This document shows, one piece after another, positions 45,756 to 55,124 of a stretch of 64,000 bases of DNA. Source of the stretch: Parascardovia denticolens DSM 10105 = JCM 12538 (GTDB lineage Bacteria > Actinomycetota > Actinomycetes > Actinomycetales > Bifidobacteriaceae). A program made the translations under genes and the position numbers. Under the pieces are notes generated by a model, which made no database searches, had not been told where the DNA came from, and saw nothing but the letters and a program-made list of their open reading frames with translations. The stretch is taken from positions 620,001 through 684,000 of the forward strand of contig NZ_AP012333.1 of the NCBI RefSeq assembly GCF_001042675.1, given 5' to 3'. Each line of letters begins with the position of its first letter. The stretch's first letter is position 1.

Positions 45756-46694
45756 ATGATGCGCATTTTCAACACAGCAGGCGGGGATACGGAGCAGATA
45801 TCGACGCCGGTGCGTGGAGCATGGATTTCCTTGGCCGACCCCACCGACATCGAGCTGTCCACCGTCTCCGAGAACTACAACATCGATCTGGCTGATTTGC
45901 GGGCCCCTTTGGATGATGAGGAACGGTCCCGCATCGACGTCGAGGACGATTACACCATGATCATCGTGGACATCCCCACGGTGGAAGAGCGGGCCGAACG
46001 CAATTGGTACAACACCATTCCTTTGTCGATCATCGTCAAGGAAGAGATCATCATCACGGTCTGCTCCCAAGACACCCCGCTTCTTCATCCTTTCATGGAC
46101 GGGACCATCCGGGGCTTCAACACCTTCATGCATACCCGTTTCATCCTGCAGATACTGTACCGGAACGCGGCTATGTATCTGCGCTATCTGCGCATCATCG
46201 ACCGGGAGTCGGACAAACTGGAAAACCGCATGCAGAATTCCACCCAGAATCGGGAAATCCTCATGCTCATGGAGCTGACCAAGTCTTTGCTCTATTTCAC
46301 CACCTCTCTGAAATCGAATGAAATCGTCTTGGAAAAGTTGACCACTTTGGACCGGATCCGCCCCTATGAGGATGACAACGACCTCTTGGAAGACGTGATC
46401 ACCGAAAACAAGCAAGCCATCGAGATGGCGACCATCTACCAAGGGATTCTGCAAGGGATGACCGACGCTTTCGGCTCCATCGTCTCCAACAACATGAACA
46501 ACGTGATGCGGATTTTCACCATCATCACCATCGTCCTGTCCATCCCCACCCTGGTCTTCTCCCTCTACGGGATGAATTTCACCTGGATGCCTTTCATCAA
46601 CAAATCATGGGGATTCTTCGCCATCCTGCTCATCACCATGCTCATCACCGGGGTTTCCACCTGGTGGCTCATGCGTAGCAAGATTTTCCGCTGA
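45756..46694 (+). CDS. corA: CorA-type magnesium transporter
   Basis: A 312-residue CorA-family protein. The cytoplasmic alpha/beta and long-helix part precedes two C-terminal membrane helices; the first ends in the ion-selectivity motif YGMNF and the last (SWGFFAILLITMLITGVSTW) is followed by a basic end. Length and topology are normal for the short, Gram-positive CorA group. Mg2+ is the usual ion. ATG at 45756 after AAGGTGGTG, with a second ATG next to it. Confidence 0.92.
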   Translation: MMRIFNTAGGDTEQISTPVRGAWISLADPTDIELSTVSENYNIDLADLRAPLDDEERSRIDVEDDYTMIIVDIPTVEERAERNWYNTIPLSIIVKEEIIITVCSQDTPLLHPFMDGTIRGFNTFMHTRFILQILYRNAAMYLRYLRIIDRESDKLENRMQNSTQNREILMLMELTKSLLYFTTSLKSNEIVLEKLTTLDRIRPYEDDNDLLEDVITENKQAIEMATIYQGILQGMTDAFGSIVSNNMNNVMRIFTIITIVLSIPTLVFSLYGMNFTWMPFINKSWGFFAILLITMLITGVSTWWLMRSKIFR

Positions 46695-46795
46695 GGCGGC
46701 CGGTCGAGTCTCGAGGGCGGCCCCAGGGCGAAAAGGCGAAAAATCGAAAAGTAAGGAAGATTCAAGCGAGGAAATTCGGCAAAGGAGGCGAACGC

Positions 46796-47806
46796 ATGTC
46801 CCGTCACGACGATGATTCCGTTCATGGCCGTAGCCGCTATTATGGCCACTTTGGCGGCCGTAGTCACAGCCGTAGCCACAGCTATGACCGTGGCCTGCGC
46901 AGGTTCCTCTCTCGTCTGCTTTCCCCGGCCTTCGCCTTGATTTCGTTGGTCTCCTTGTGCGCCTTGGGCGGTTGTGGCCGCACGACTTTGGATGTGTCCG
47001 GCCCGAAAATCACCATCGCCATCCCCTACGACCAGCCTGGCGTGAGCTATCGGCGGACCGAGACCATGACCGGTTTCAACGTTTTCGTCGCCACCTACCT
47101 TGCCCGCCAGCTCGGCTATTCGTCCAGCCAGATTTCCTGGGTCGAAGCCACGGGGGCCAATCAGGACCAGCTTTTCTCCCAGGAAAAGGTGGACCTGATC
47201 GTCGGGGCCCGGCAAGGGCAGGGGGACCCGGCCAAGCGGGAGTTCGCCGGGCCTTACGCCTCATCCTCCCAGCGGATCCTGGTCAGGACCAGCGATAAAG
47301 ACCGCTACCGCAGCTTGGCTTCCTTGGCCGGGAAAACCGTCTGCCTCCCCCAAGGGGAGTTGAGGTCCGACCTGGTCTCCCAACTAGGCAGGCAGGGGAC
47401 CACAGTGGTCAGCCAGGCCACTTATTCCCCCTGCATGACAGCCTTGTATTCGGGCTCGGCCGATGCCGTCCTCGGTAGCCAACTGGTCTTGGCCGCCTAC
47501 TCCCGGGCCGCGGGCAGGAGGTTGACGACGGTGACCGGTCCCAGCCTAGCGGAGGAATCCTACGGGGTCGCCCTGCCGGCGGGGGACAGACGGTTGGCCC
47601 GTCTGGTCGATTCCTCCCTCGTATCCATGGTCAAGGACCCCAGTTTCGCCCAAGCCGTCAAGACCTATGAACGGTTCGCCGGGATGACGGTGAAGAAGGC
47701 GTCGGTCCAGGAGATCCAAGATACGGACCTCCGCTTCGAGGCGGATTCCCGCTCTCCCCAGGTCTATGGGCAGGATGAAGACAAAGAGGGGAAAGCGGGG
47801 AAATAG
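46796..47806 (+). CDS. solute-binding lipoprotein (SBP_bac_3-like)
   Basis: A 336-residue exported protein. A long basic, His/Ser/Arg-rich N-region (35 residues) precedes the hydrophobic core and a lipobox CALGGC at about residue 60. The mature part has the amino-acid-binding fold: TIAIPYDQPGVSYRRTETMT, GFNVFVATYLARQLGY, DLIVGARQ, SLASLAGKTVCLPQG. No permease or ATPase gene is next to it, so it is an orphan. The ATG follows AAAGGAGGCG. Confidence 0.82.
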   Translation: MSRHDDDSVHGRSRYYGHFGGRSHSRSHSYDRGLRRFLSRLLSPAFALISLVSLCALGGCGRTTLDVSGPKITIAIPYDQPGVSYRRTETMTGFNVFVATYLARQLGYSSSQISWVEATGANQDQLFSQEKVDLIVGARQGQGDPAKREFAGPYASSSQRILVRTSDKDRYRSLASLAGKTVCLPQGELRSDLVSQLGRQGTTVVSQATYSPCMTALYSGSADAVLGSQLVLAAYSRAAGRRLTTVTGPSLAEESYGVALPAGDRRLARLVDSSLVSMVKDPSFAQAVKTYERFAGMTVKKASVQEIQDTDLRFEADSRSPQVYGQDEDKEGKAGK

Positions 47807-47920
47807 GGGCTGAGACCCGGGGCGAGGCCAGGGGCGAAATCAAGGGAAAGATAAAGTCGTAAACCATGGCGATAATGCTTAACAAGGCATACGCCTGATG
47901 AACGAGACGAATGGATAGGG

Positions 47921-47997
47921 TATCGATAAGGTATCCGGGATATCGCGACGTCGATGAGACATCGACGGGGGTATCAATGAGATATCGATAAGGTATC
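47921..47997 (+). promoter_or_regulatory. repeats and palindrome upstream of leuS
   Basis: TATCGATAAGGTATC occurs twice (47921-47935 and 47983-47997). Between them CGTCGATGAGACATCGACG (47949-47967) is a perfect 8-3-8 palindrome. The second copy ends 6 bases before the first possible leuS ATG. Could be an operator or leader structure; not a recognisable T-box. Confidence 0.45.
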
Positions 47998-48017
47998 AAC
48001 GAATGGATGGAGCAGGC

Positions 48018-51000
48018 ATGAGCCAGGCAGACGAGACCAGCCGGTATCAAGCGGACAAGCGCGAAGCCGAAGAAGAGGCCACCGAGCCCGCCTTCCGCTA
48101 CAACGCGAAGGCGGCCCAAGAGATCGAACTCAAGTGGCAGGACTATTGGGACCGGACGGGGACCTTCTGGGCCGCGAACGTGCAGGGGGACCTGACGGAC
48201 GAACACGGCCGCCATGCCGATGGGCAGACCCCCTATTTCGTCATGTCCATGTTCCCCTACCCCTCGGGCAAAGGCCTGCATGTGGGGCACCCCTTGGGCT
48301 ACATCTCCACTGACGTGATGGCCCGCTACCACCGGATGAAAGGCGAGAACGTCCTGCACACCATGGGCTACGACGCCTTCGGCCTGCCGGCCGAGCAGTT
48401 CGCCGTCCAGACCGGCCAGCACCCGCGCGTCACCACCGAGCAGAACATCGCCAATATGAAACGGCAGCTGCATCGGATGGGGCTCAGCTTCGATTACCGC
48501 CGGTCCTTCGCGACCATCGACCCCGGCTACGTCCGCTGGACCCAGTGGATCTTCTCCCGGATTTATGACTCCTGGTACGACCCCGATTCCGTCCGGCCTG
48601 ATGGGGGGCAAGGCGGGGCGCGGCCCATCTCCACCCTGATCGATCTTTTTTCCTCAGGAAAGAAGCCCATCCCCGGTTTCGAGAAATCCGAAAAGGGCTG
48701 GGATCAGCTGACCGCGGCCGAACAAGCGGATGTGCTCAATGACTTCCGTCTGGCCTATATCTCCAAGTCTCCGGTCAACTGGTGTCCTGGTCTGGGGACC
48801 GTCCTGGCCAATGAGGAGGTGACGGCCGAAGGTCGCTCCGAACGTGGCAACTACCCCGTCTTCCAGCGGGAATTGCGGCAATGGTCCATGAGGATCACCG
48901 CTTACGGCCATCGCTTGATCGAGGATCTGGACGCCATCGATTGGCCGGACAGGGTCAAGACCATGCAGCGCAACTGGATTGGGGAGTCCCACGGAGCTTC
49001 CATCCACTTCTCCGTCTGCGACGCCGAAGGGAGGGAGGCGGATTCCGACCTGGAGGTCTATACCACCCGGGCGGACACCCTTTTCGGCACCACTTTCGCC
49101 GTCGTTTCGCCCGAGCATCCTCTGCTGGCCTCGGTGCCTGCCGACTGGTCCGCAGACGTTCCCGTACAATGGAAGGGCGGTTATGCCAACCCCCGTTCCG
49201 CTGTGACCACCTATTGCAAGGCGGCTGAAGCGAAGACCGCCCGGGACCGCATCGAAGAGAACGGGGCCAAGACCGGTTTTTTCACGGGGCTGTACGCCCT
49301 CAACCCCATCACCGGGGATAAGCTGCCCATCTTCAGCGCCGATTACGTGCTCATGGATTACGGGACCGGCGCCATCATGGCCGTTCCTGGTGGAGATCAG
49401 CGCGATTACGATTTCGCTCAGGAATTCGGCCTGCCGGTGATCTACACGGTCAAGCCCCTGGAAGGGTCCGGGGATGACCTCAGCAATTACGAAGGGAAGT
49501 CCGCCTTCGTCACCCACGAGGGGACGGTCATCAACTCCTCCGTCGAGGCCACATTGGCCGATGGGAAGCCTTTCAGCCTGAACGGGCTCAGCGTGGACGA
49601 AGCCATCGATAAGACCATCGCCTGGCTGGAAGAGAAAGGGATCGGCCGGGGCAAGGTCTCCTACCGCCTGAGGGACTGGCTCTTCTCCCGCCAGCGCTAC
49701 TGGGGGGAGCCTTTCCCTATCGTCTATGATGATGAAGGGGTTCCCCATCTGATTCCTGACGATCAGCTGCCTTTGGACCTGCCCGAAGTGCCGGATTACG
49801 CCCCGAGGACTTTCGATCCCGACGATTCCGAGTCCAACCCGGAGGCGCCTTTGAGCCGCAACCAGGAGTGGGTGGACGTGACCTTGGACCTAGGCGATGG
49901 GCCCCGGGTCTACCATCGTGACACCAACACCATGCCGAACTGGGCGGGGTCCTGCTGCTACTACCTGCGGTACATCAACCCCCAGGAAGACAAGTTCGTG
50001 GTGGATCCGGCCGAATTCGCCTACTGGCTGGGGCCTGACCATAACCCCACAGCCGGAAAATCAGGGGGAGTGGACCTGTACGTGGGCGGGGTGGAACATG
50101 CCGTCCTGCACCTGCTTTACGCCCGCTTCTGGCACAAGGTCCTCTTCGACTTGGGCTATGTGAACGCGCCTGAGCCTTTCCACAAGCTTTTCAACAACGG
50201 TTACATCCAAGCCTACGCTTACACCGACGCCCGCGGACAGTACGTGCCCGCGGCCGAAGTGGAGGAAAGCCTGGATGAGAAGGGCCAGCCTCATTTCACT
50301 TGGCAGGGGCAGGAAGTCAACCGCGAGTTCGGCAAGATGGGCAAGAGCCTGAAGAACATCATCACCCCGGACGATATGTACGACCAATATGGGGCCGATA
50401 CCTTCCGCCTCTACGAGATGAGCATGGGGCCGGTGGACGAGTCCCGGCCCTGGAACACCAAGAACGTGATCGGAGGCATGCGTTTCCTGCAAAGGCTCTG
50501 GCGTAACGTGATTGATGAGAACACGGGCGAGGTCATCGTCTCGGAGGATGCTGCGGATGATAAGACCCTCCGCCTGCTCAACAACACCATCGACCAGGTA
50601 AAGACGGAGATGGAGGCCATGCACCCCAACACCGCCATTTCCAAGCTAATCGTGCTCAACAACCACCTGACCACCCTGAAGGCGGTGCCTCGCTGCGCGG
50701 TTGAGCCCCTGATCCTGATGTTGGCCCCCATCGCCCCGCATATCTGCGAGGAGCTGTGGGCCCGGCTAGGGCATGAGGGTTCCATCGCCCATGCTGACTA
50801 TCCGGTGGCCGACCCGCGTTACGTCGGTCAGGAGACCGTGACCGCCGTCATCCAGATCAAAGGCAAGGTGCGGGGCAAGCTGGAGGTTTCCCCCGACATC
50901 TCCGAGGATGAACTGCGCGAGCTCGCCTTGGCTTCCGAGGCGGTGGTCTCTCGCTTGGGCGCGAAGCCTCCCCGCAAGGTGATCGTGAGGGCGCCGAAGA

Positions 51001-51026
51001 TCGTCTCCATCGTCCCGGCCGAATAA
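48018..51026 (+). CDS. leuS: leucyl-tRNA synthetase
   Basis: A 1002-residue class Ia synthetase. The HIGH motif is PYPSGKGLHVGHPLGY and the KMSKS loop is KMGKSLKNIITPDDMYDQYG. Between lies the editing domain (TTRADTLFGTTFAVVSPEHP and GTGAIMAVPGGDQRDYDF). The anticodon-binding and C-terminal domains are complete. The ATG at 48018 follows GGAGCAGGC; an ATG at 48003 (five residues longer) is an alternative. Upstream repeats may regulate it. Confidence 0.96.
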   Translation: MSQADETSRYQADKREAEEEATEPAFRYNAKAAQEIELKWQDYWDRTGTFWAANVQGDLTDEHGRHADGQTPYFVMSMFPYPSGKGLHVGHPLGYISTDVMARYHRMKGENVLHTMGYDAFGLPAEQFAVQTGQHPRVTTEQNIANMKRQLHRMGLSFDYRRSFATIDPGYVRWTQWIFSRIYDSWYDPDSVRPDGGQGGARPISTLIDLFSSGKKPIPGFEKSEKGWDQLTAAEQADVLNDFRLAYISKSPVNWCPGLGTVLANEEVTAEGRSERGNYPVFQRELRQWSMRITAYGHRLIEDLDAIDWPDRVKTMQRNWIGESHGASIHFSVCDAEGREADSDLEVYTTRADTLFGTTFAVVSPEHPLLASVPADWSADVPVQWKGGYANPRSAVTTYCKAAEAKTARDRIEENGAKTGFFTGLYALNPITGDKLPIFSADYVLMDYGTGAIMAVPGGDQRDYDFAQEFGLPVIYTVKPLEGSGDDLSNYEGKSAFVTHEGTVINSSVEATLADGKPFSLNGLSVDEAIDKTIAWLEEKGIGRGKVSYRLRDWLFSRQRYWGEPFPIVYDDEGVPHLIPDDQLPLDLPEVPDYAPRTFDPDDSESNPEAPLSRNQEWVDVTLDLGDGPRVYHRDTNTMPNWAGSCCYYLRYINPQEDKFVVDPAEFAYWLGPDHNPTAGKSGGVDLYVGGVEHAVLHLLYARFWHKVLFDLGYVNAPEPFHKLFNNGYIQAYAYTDARGQYVPAAEVEESLDEKGQPHFTWQGQEVNREFGKMGKSLKNIITPDDMYDQYGADTFRLYEMSMGPVDESRPWNTKNVIGGMRFLQRLWRNVIDENTGEVIVSEDAADDKTLRLLNNTIDQVKTEMEAMHPNTAISKLIVLNNHLTTLKAVPRCAVEPLILMLAPIAPHICEELWARLGHEGSIAHADYPVADPRYVGQETVTAVIQIKGKVRGKLEVSPDISEDELRELALASEAVVSRLGAKPPRKVIVRAPKIVSIVPAE

Positions 51027-51058
51027 GGTGGCGGGCTCGGTGGCGGACCCCGGAAGTC

Positions 51059-51113
51059 TGTGGATAAGATGATAGCTGTTTTGTCAAGCTCCTGATGGAG
51101 CGTGTTATCCACA
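51059..51113. promoter_or_regulatory. pair of perfect, inverted DnaA boxes
   Basis: TGTGGATAA (51059-51067) and TTATCCACA (51105-51113) are both exact DnaA boxes in opposite orientation, 37 bases apart, between leuS and comEA. They could also pair as a 9-bp stem in RNA. Role inferred. Confidence 0.45.
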
Positions 51114-51132
51114 TTCGACCACATTGGCCGAT

Positions 51133-51172
51133 AATCGTGGCGCAGGAATGGAATCTGTGCCACGATTTTTTT
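51133..51172 (+). terminator. Rho-independent terminator of leuS
   Basis: AATCGTGGC pairs with GCCACGATT around a 17-base interior that extends the stem (CAG/CTG), followed by seven T. The T-run directly touches the putative comEA start codon. Confidence 0.8.
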
Positions 51173-51934
51173 ATGGACTTTCGACTCGAGCGGCTAGGGC
51201 TGCGTGAAGATTACGGTGAGGGCGGGGACGCCGATAGGGCATCCCGCTCGGAGAGGACCGATCCTTCGCCTGCTCTCGCCCTGGAACAAGGACCGCCCCC
51301 GCCGCCGGGGCGGCTTTCCTCATACCAGGCAGAGCAAGATGCTCGGAGTAATGGCCGAGCGGCCGACCAAGCCCATGCCAGGGGTGACCATCGTGCCTTT
51401 TCCTCGCGGCGATTCTTCATGACGCCCAGCCAAGCCATATGCATCATCCTCATCCTCGTGACCGGTCTCGCCGCCAGTTTGACCCTCCTGATCATCCAAT
51501 CCTCCAGCATCCGGTCCTTGCAGATCGCGGTCGGCATCGCCGCATCGCAAAAGGGGGTGGGAAGGACGGGGGAGGAAGGAAACTGGACCATCCCCGAATC
51601 ATCCTCTTCTTCCCCCTCCGGACGGTCGGTTCGACCATCTCCGCCGAAGGGATCCACTCAACCAGGGCGGGTGTCGTCCCAGAATGGTCCTCTTGCGGAG
51701 GCAGAGCCAAAGGCCGGCGCTCCGGCTCCAGCTCCGGCCACGGCGAAGATCAACATCAACACGGCGACTTCCGAACAGTTGCAGACCATCAAAGGAATCG
51801 GCCCGAGCACAGCCAAGAGAATCATCGACTATCGCACAATGAAAGGACCCTTCCATAGCGTCGACGACCTTTTGAATGTCTCCGGCATCGGGGTGAAGAC
51901 TTTGGCGAAGATCAGAGCCTATATCACGGTTTAG
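51173..51934 (+). CDS. comEA: competence protein ComEA
   Basis: A 253-residue DNA-receptor protein for transformation. A basic cytoplasmic N-region (82 residues) precedes one helix (AICIILILVTGLAASLTLLI), a Ser/Pro linker, and the C-terminal double helix-hairpin-helix DNA-binding domain (ININTATSEQLQTIKGIGPS, DDLLNVSGIGVKTLAKI). The ATG at 51173 directly follows the T-run of the leuS terminator and lacks a ribosome site, so the real start may be a leaderless one or the ATG at 51419. comEC follows 8 bases downstream. Confidence 0.85.
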   Translation: MDFRLERLGLREDYGEGGDADRASRSERTDPSPALALEQGPPPPPGRLSSYQAEQDARSNGRAADQAHARGDHRAFSSRRFFMTPSQAICIILILVTGLAASLTLLIIQSSSIRSLQIAVGIAASQKGVGRTGEEGNWTIPESSSSSPSGRSVRPSPPKGSTQPGRVSSQNGPLAEAEPKAGAPAPAPATAKININTATSEQLQTIKGIGPSTAKRIIDYRTMKGPFHSVDDLLNVSGIGVKTLAKIRAYITV

Positions 51935-51942
51935 GGGGAGGT

Positions 51943-53736
51943 ATGAAAAACAGGACCTACAAGGATTTCCGCCTTTTCTTCGTCGCCTCGTGCCTGTGGG
52001 GTACGGCTTTGTGCTGTCATCTGCTCCCATCTTCGCCTGTACGGGCACGGGTGGTCATAGTGGCAGAAGGGGCGCTCGCCTTGGTCTTTTTCTTCGGCCT
52101 GGGGATCTGTTGCGGAGCTCGGGAGGATTCATCCCGGCTTTCCCTGGGGCTGTATCTGATTGTGGGTTCCCTTTGCGTTTCCTGCATGGTCATCAACCTT
52201 TCCGCCAGACAAGCGGTCGACCGCGCCTATGGGTTGGAGGTGGGCGAGTCGGCCATAGGAAAGGAGGCGTTATTCCTTCTTCATGCCCAAACTCCTGCAC
52301 TGACGTCGGACCGACGCGGTTTCACTTGCAAGATCGACGGAGAAGTGGAGGCTTGGCAGTATGGGGGATCGGTCCTATCCGTCCGCCAGCCGATCCGGGC
52401 TTATGCCCGCTCGCCTTCTTGCCCTTGGGAGCAAGGGGGATATTTTTGGGTCCGAGGCACGGTTTCCCAAGCGACGTACGGCAAAGCACCCTTGTGGCTG
52501 ACCGCTTCTCAGGCGAAGGCCTCGTCGGGGGAGAAATCCACGGGCGTTCCGGCCACGACGAGGGTTCGCTCTCCCCATCGAGGTCTTACCGTCATCCACC
52601 GGATGCAAGAAGCTTTCCTTGATCAGAGCCGGCGATTATCCCCTCAAGGGCAGATTCTGCTTCCTGGACTCACTTTGGGCGTCTTAGGGACGGATGCGGT
52701 CGTTGGTGGGAGTGACCCTTCCGTCCCGCAAGCCTACCTGTCCCGGGTCAAGGATTCCTACCTCAATTTGGGGATGATGCATCTGATGGCCGTCTCGGGC
52801 AGCCATTTCGTGCTGGTCTCCGGTCTTTTGGGGTGGATTCTTGTCCGATGCCAATGGCGTAGGAAAGCCACCGGAGGAATCCAAGCGCTGGCCTTTTGCC
52901 TTCTGGCCGTCTGCATGTATCCTTCCGATTCCGTGATCAGGGCCCTGATCACGGGCCTTCTGGCTATCCTCGCCCTTTGCCGCGGACGTATTTCCAGCTC
53001 CTTCGCCTGTCTGAACCTGACGGTCTGCCTCGTCTTGACCTTCCGGCCTGAATTCGCATGGAGCTATGGCTTCTCCTTATCCGTGACGGCCGTCTACGGG
53101 ATAATCCTTTTCCATCGCCCTTGTTCCGCTTTCCTTTCCCGCCGACTCCCGGGCTGGTTGGCGCAAGGTCTGTCCATGACCATTTGCGCCCAGGTCTTGA
53201 GCCTGCCGATCAGTCTCCTCATGCAGCCGTCCCTCCCTCTGCTTTCGCCGATTGCCAATGTCATGGTCGCGCCTTTCGTGGAAGGAGCTACTATCCTAGG
53301 GATAGCCGCTTTCGCCATCGCTTGGGCGGCCCCTCGGCTCGCCTATGCGCTTCTGTGGCTGGGATCCGGTTGCACCCAAGTCATGAATCAGATTTCCTTA
53401 TGGCTGGCGGACCGGCCGTGGTGCTCCTTGCCATGGCCCCAGGGATTGGCTGGGGTAGGGGCTTTATTCGCTTCGTACGCCGTCATCATCCTGACCTACG
53501 CGGTGGTGAAGTTGTTCCTCGCCGTTAAGCGGTCTCAAACGGGGACAATCGAAGCGGGAACGGTCGAAACAGGAACGGTTAAAGCAGGAACGGTCGAACC
53601 GGATGCGGCTGCGACAGTGGGGTCATCCTGGAGAGAAAAGCTGGGAATGGGAACCCGTTTTCCGAAGGACATCCGCGAGGAAGTCTCCTGGCGGTGGAAG
53701 GAAATCAAGGATGCCATTTTCGCGGGGGATTGGTAA
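51943..53736 (+). CDS. comEC: competence protein ComEC/Rec2 (membrane channel)
   Basis: A 597-residue polytopic protein. After two N-terminal helices and an OB-like outside domain comes the competence domain, with MMHLMAVSGSHFVLVSGLLG as the family signature. About ten helices follow. The C-terminal metallo-beta-lactamase domain found in many ComEC proteins is absent. Near the end a tandem of GTVEA-like pentapeptides (bases about 53541-53602) occurs. The ATG follows GGGGGAGG, 8 bases after comEA. Bifidobacteria are not usually noted as competent, so activity is uncertain. Confidence 0.88.
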   Translation: MKNRTYKDFRLFFVASCLWGTALCCHLLPSSPVRARVVIVAEGALALVFFFGLGICCGAREDSSRLSLGLYLIVGSLCVSCMVINLSARQAVDRAYGLEVGESAIGKEALFLLHAQTPALTSDRRGFTCKIDGEVEAWQYGGSVLSVRQPIRAYARSPSCPWEQGGYFWVRGTVSQATYGKAPLWLTASQAKASSGEKSTGVPATTRVRSPHRGLTVIHRMQEAFLDQSRRLSPQGQILLPGLTLGVLGTDAVVGGSDPSVPQAYLSRVKDSYLNLGMMHLMAVSGSHFVLVSGLLGWILVRCQWRRKATGGIQALAFCLLAVCMYPSDSVIRALITGLLAILALCRGRISSSFACLNLTVCLVLTFRPEFAWSYGFSLSVTAVYGIILFHRPCSAFLSRRLPGWLAQGLSMTICAQVLSLPISLLMQPSLPLLSPIANVMVAPFVEGATILGIAAFAIAWAAPRLAYALLWLGSGCTQVMNQISLWLADRPWCSLPWPQGLAGVGALFASYAVIILTYAVVKLFLAVKRSQTGTIEAGTVETGTVKAGTVEPDAAATVGSSWREKLGMGTRFPKDIREEVSWRWKEIKDAIFAGDW

Positions 53737-53912
53737 AACGGGGACAATGTGGACGATGGGGTTATCAGGGAATCCTCGTTACAGGGGGGAACCTTCGCCG
53801 CCAAGAGCTTCCGTTGCCGGGGAGCCTCCGGTTCCGAGAGCCCTTCGCCGGCGGGAATCCCGTGGTCTTCCAGGGGCAAGGGATTGTCCACCGATTCGGG
53901 AACAGTGGAAAC

Positions 53913-55106
53913 ATGACAGCTGGTAAGACAGGGATAAGAGCGAAGACGACCGTGTGCGTCGTCAGCGGGGCGGATGAATTCCTGACCCAACAGCGGATTC
54001 ATGAGCTGACGGCTCAGGCACATGGCCTGATTCCTGAGGCCGATTTGATGGAATTGGACGCCGGTTCCGCCCAACCTTACGAATTCGATGAGGCCGTCAG
54101 CCCATCCCTTCTCTCGACAGCCTCTCTCGTCCTGATCGCCCATGCCGAGAACATGTCCCAGGCTTTGGCCGACAGCGTGGAAGCCTATATCAAACAAAGC
54201 AAGGAAGCGGCGGGCCAGGAACCGGAAAGCCTGGTCATCATCGAACACAATGGATCGCCCAAAGGGACCGGGATCATCCGTCAACTCGAGCGGGCCGGCG
54301 CCCAAGTGGACAAAATCGAAAGTCTGAAGACGCCGAAAGCTCGGGCGAACTTCATCGTCTCCCTTTTCGAAAAGAGAAATCGGAGAATCGCCCCGCCCGC
54401 CGCCCAATTCATCGCCGACGTCCTAGGAGATAAGACAGGCGAGATGGCCTCCCTTTGCGATCAGCTGTGCGACGACTTCCCTGACAATCCCATGCCGGTA
54501 TCCATCGTGCGAACCTATCTCTCGGCCAACCCCCAGGTCACCGGTTTCGCGGTCGCTCAGGCCGCCTTGCAAGGTCGGCTCGCCCAAGCGGTCGTGGATA
54601 TGCGTTCCGCCGTGCAACAGAGGCAGGACCCTCTGGCTTTGGTGGGGGCCATCGCCATGAAGATCCGTTCCATGGCGAAGGCTTCGGCCGTCGATCAGGG
54701 GAAGCTGACGCAGGCGGAGGCGAAGATGTCTCCCTGGCAGTTAAGGGCGGCCAGACAGGAAGTTAGAGGCTGGACCTCGGGCGGCTTATCCCGTTGCATC
54801 CAGATGGCAGCATGGGTGGATGAGCAATGCAAATCATCCGGTTCCGACCCTCTCTACGCTTTGGAGAAACTTCTGGCAGCCCTGGCGGCGAAAGGGGAGG
54901 TCCCTTTGCCGGTTGGGGAGGATTTCGGGGATCTTGAGGATTTCGGCGGCAAGCTGACCGGTGTCGGCGGGTATGGAATCGGCAAGTATGGAAATGGTGG
55001 AAACGGAAAACAAGACGCAAAATTGGATACAATTCAACGACTGCCCGCTGAGGGGTGTCGCTTGAGCTTCAGGGGTGTCGGTTTTAATCAATGCAGTCTG
55101 ACTTGA
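53913..55106 (+). CDS. holA: DNA polymerase III subunit delta
   Basis: A 397-residue clamp-loader subunit. The N-terminal AAA-like part contains VCVVSGADEFLTQQRIHELT and LVIIEHNGSPKGTGIIRQLE. The central VLGDKTGEMASLCDQLCDDF and the C-terminal helical domain are typical. The start is a weakly preceded ATG at 53913; the frame is open to 53694 inside comEC. The final 50-60 residues (from about GEDFGDLEDFGG) are Gly-rich and then run into clearly foreign DNA (GVGFNQCSLT), so the original stop was probably lost at the insertion junction. Confidence 0.87.
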   Translation: MTAGKTGIRAKTTVCVVSGADEFLTQQRIHELTAQAHGLIPEADLMELDAGSAQPYEFDEAVSPSLLSTASLVLIAHAENMSQALADSVEAYIKQSKEAAGQEPESLVIIEHNGSPKGTGIIRQLERAGAQVDKIESLKTPKARANFIVSLFEKRNRRIAPPAAQFIADVLGDKTGEMASLCDQLCDDFPDNPMPVSIVRTYLSANPQVTGFAVAQAALQGRLAQAVVDMRSAVQQRQDPLALVGAIAMKIRSMAKASAVDQGKLTQAEAKMSPWQLRAARQEVRGWTSGGLSRCIQMAAWVDEQCKSSGSDPLYALEKLLAALAAKGEVPLPVGEDFGDLEDFGGKLTGVGGYGIGKYGNGGNGKQDAKLDTIQRLPAEGCRLSFRGVGFNQCSLT

Positions 55107-55112
55107 TTAAAA
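55051..55112. repeat. repeats at the junction of holA with foreign DNA
   Basis: AGGGGTGTCG occurs twice (55051 and 55071), and TTTTAATCAA (55082) pairs perfectly with TTGATTAAAA (55103). GC falls sharply after this point. They may be ends of a mobile element or a hairpin terminator reading into the next gene. Confidence 0.5.
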
Positions 55113-55124
55113 GGGTTTTGAATA

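Noticed and set aside
45423..46454. Minus-strand frame opposite corA
   Set aside because: Overlaps the complete CorA gene; no start signal or family features.
47807..48002. T-box or other tRNA-sensing leader for leuS
   Set aside because: No T-box bulge sequence or specifier-loop arrangement could be found; only repeats and a palindrome.
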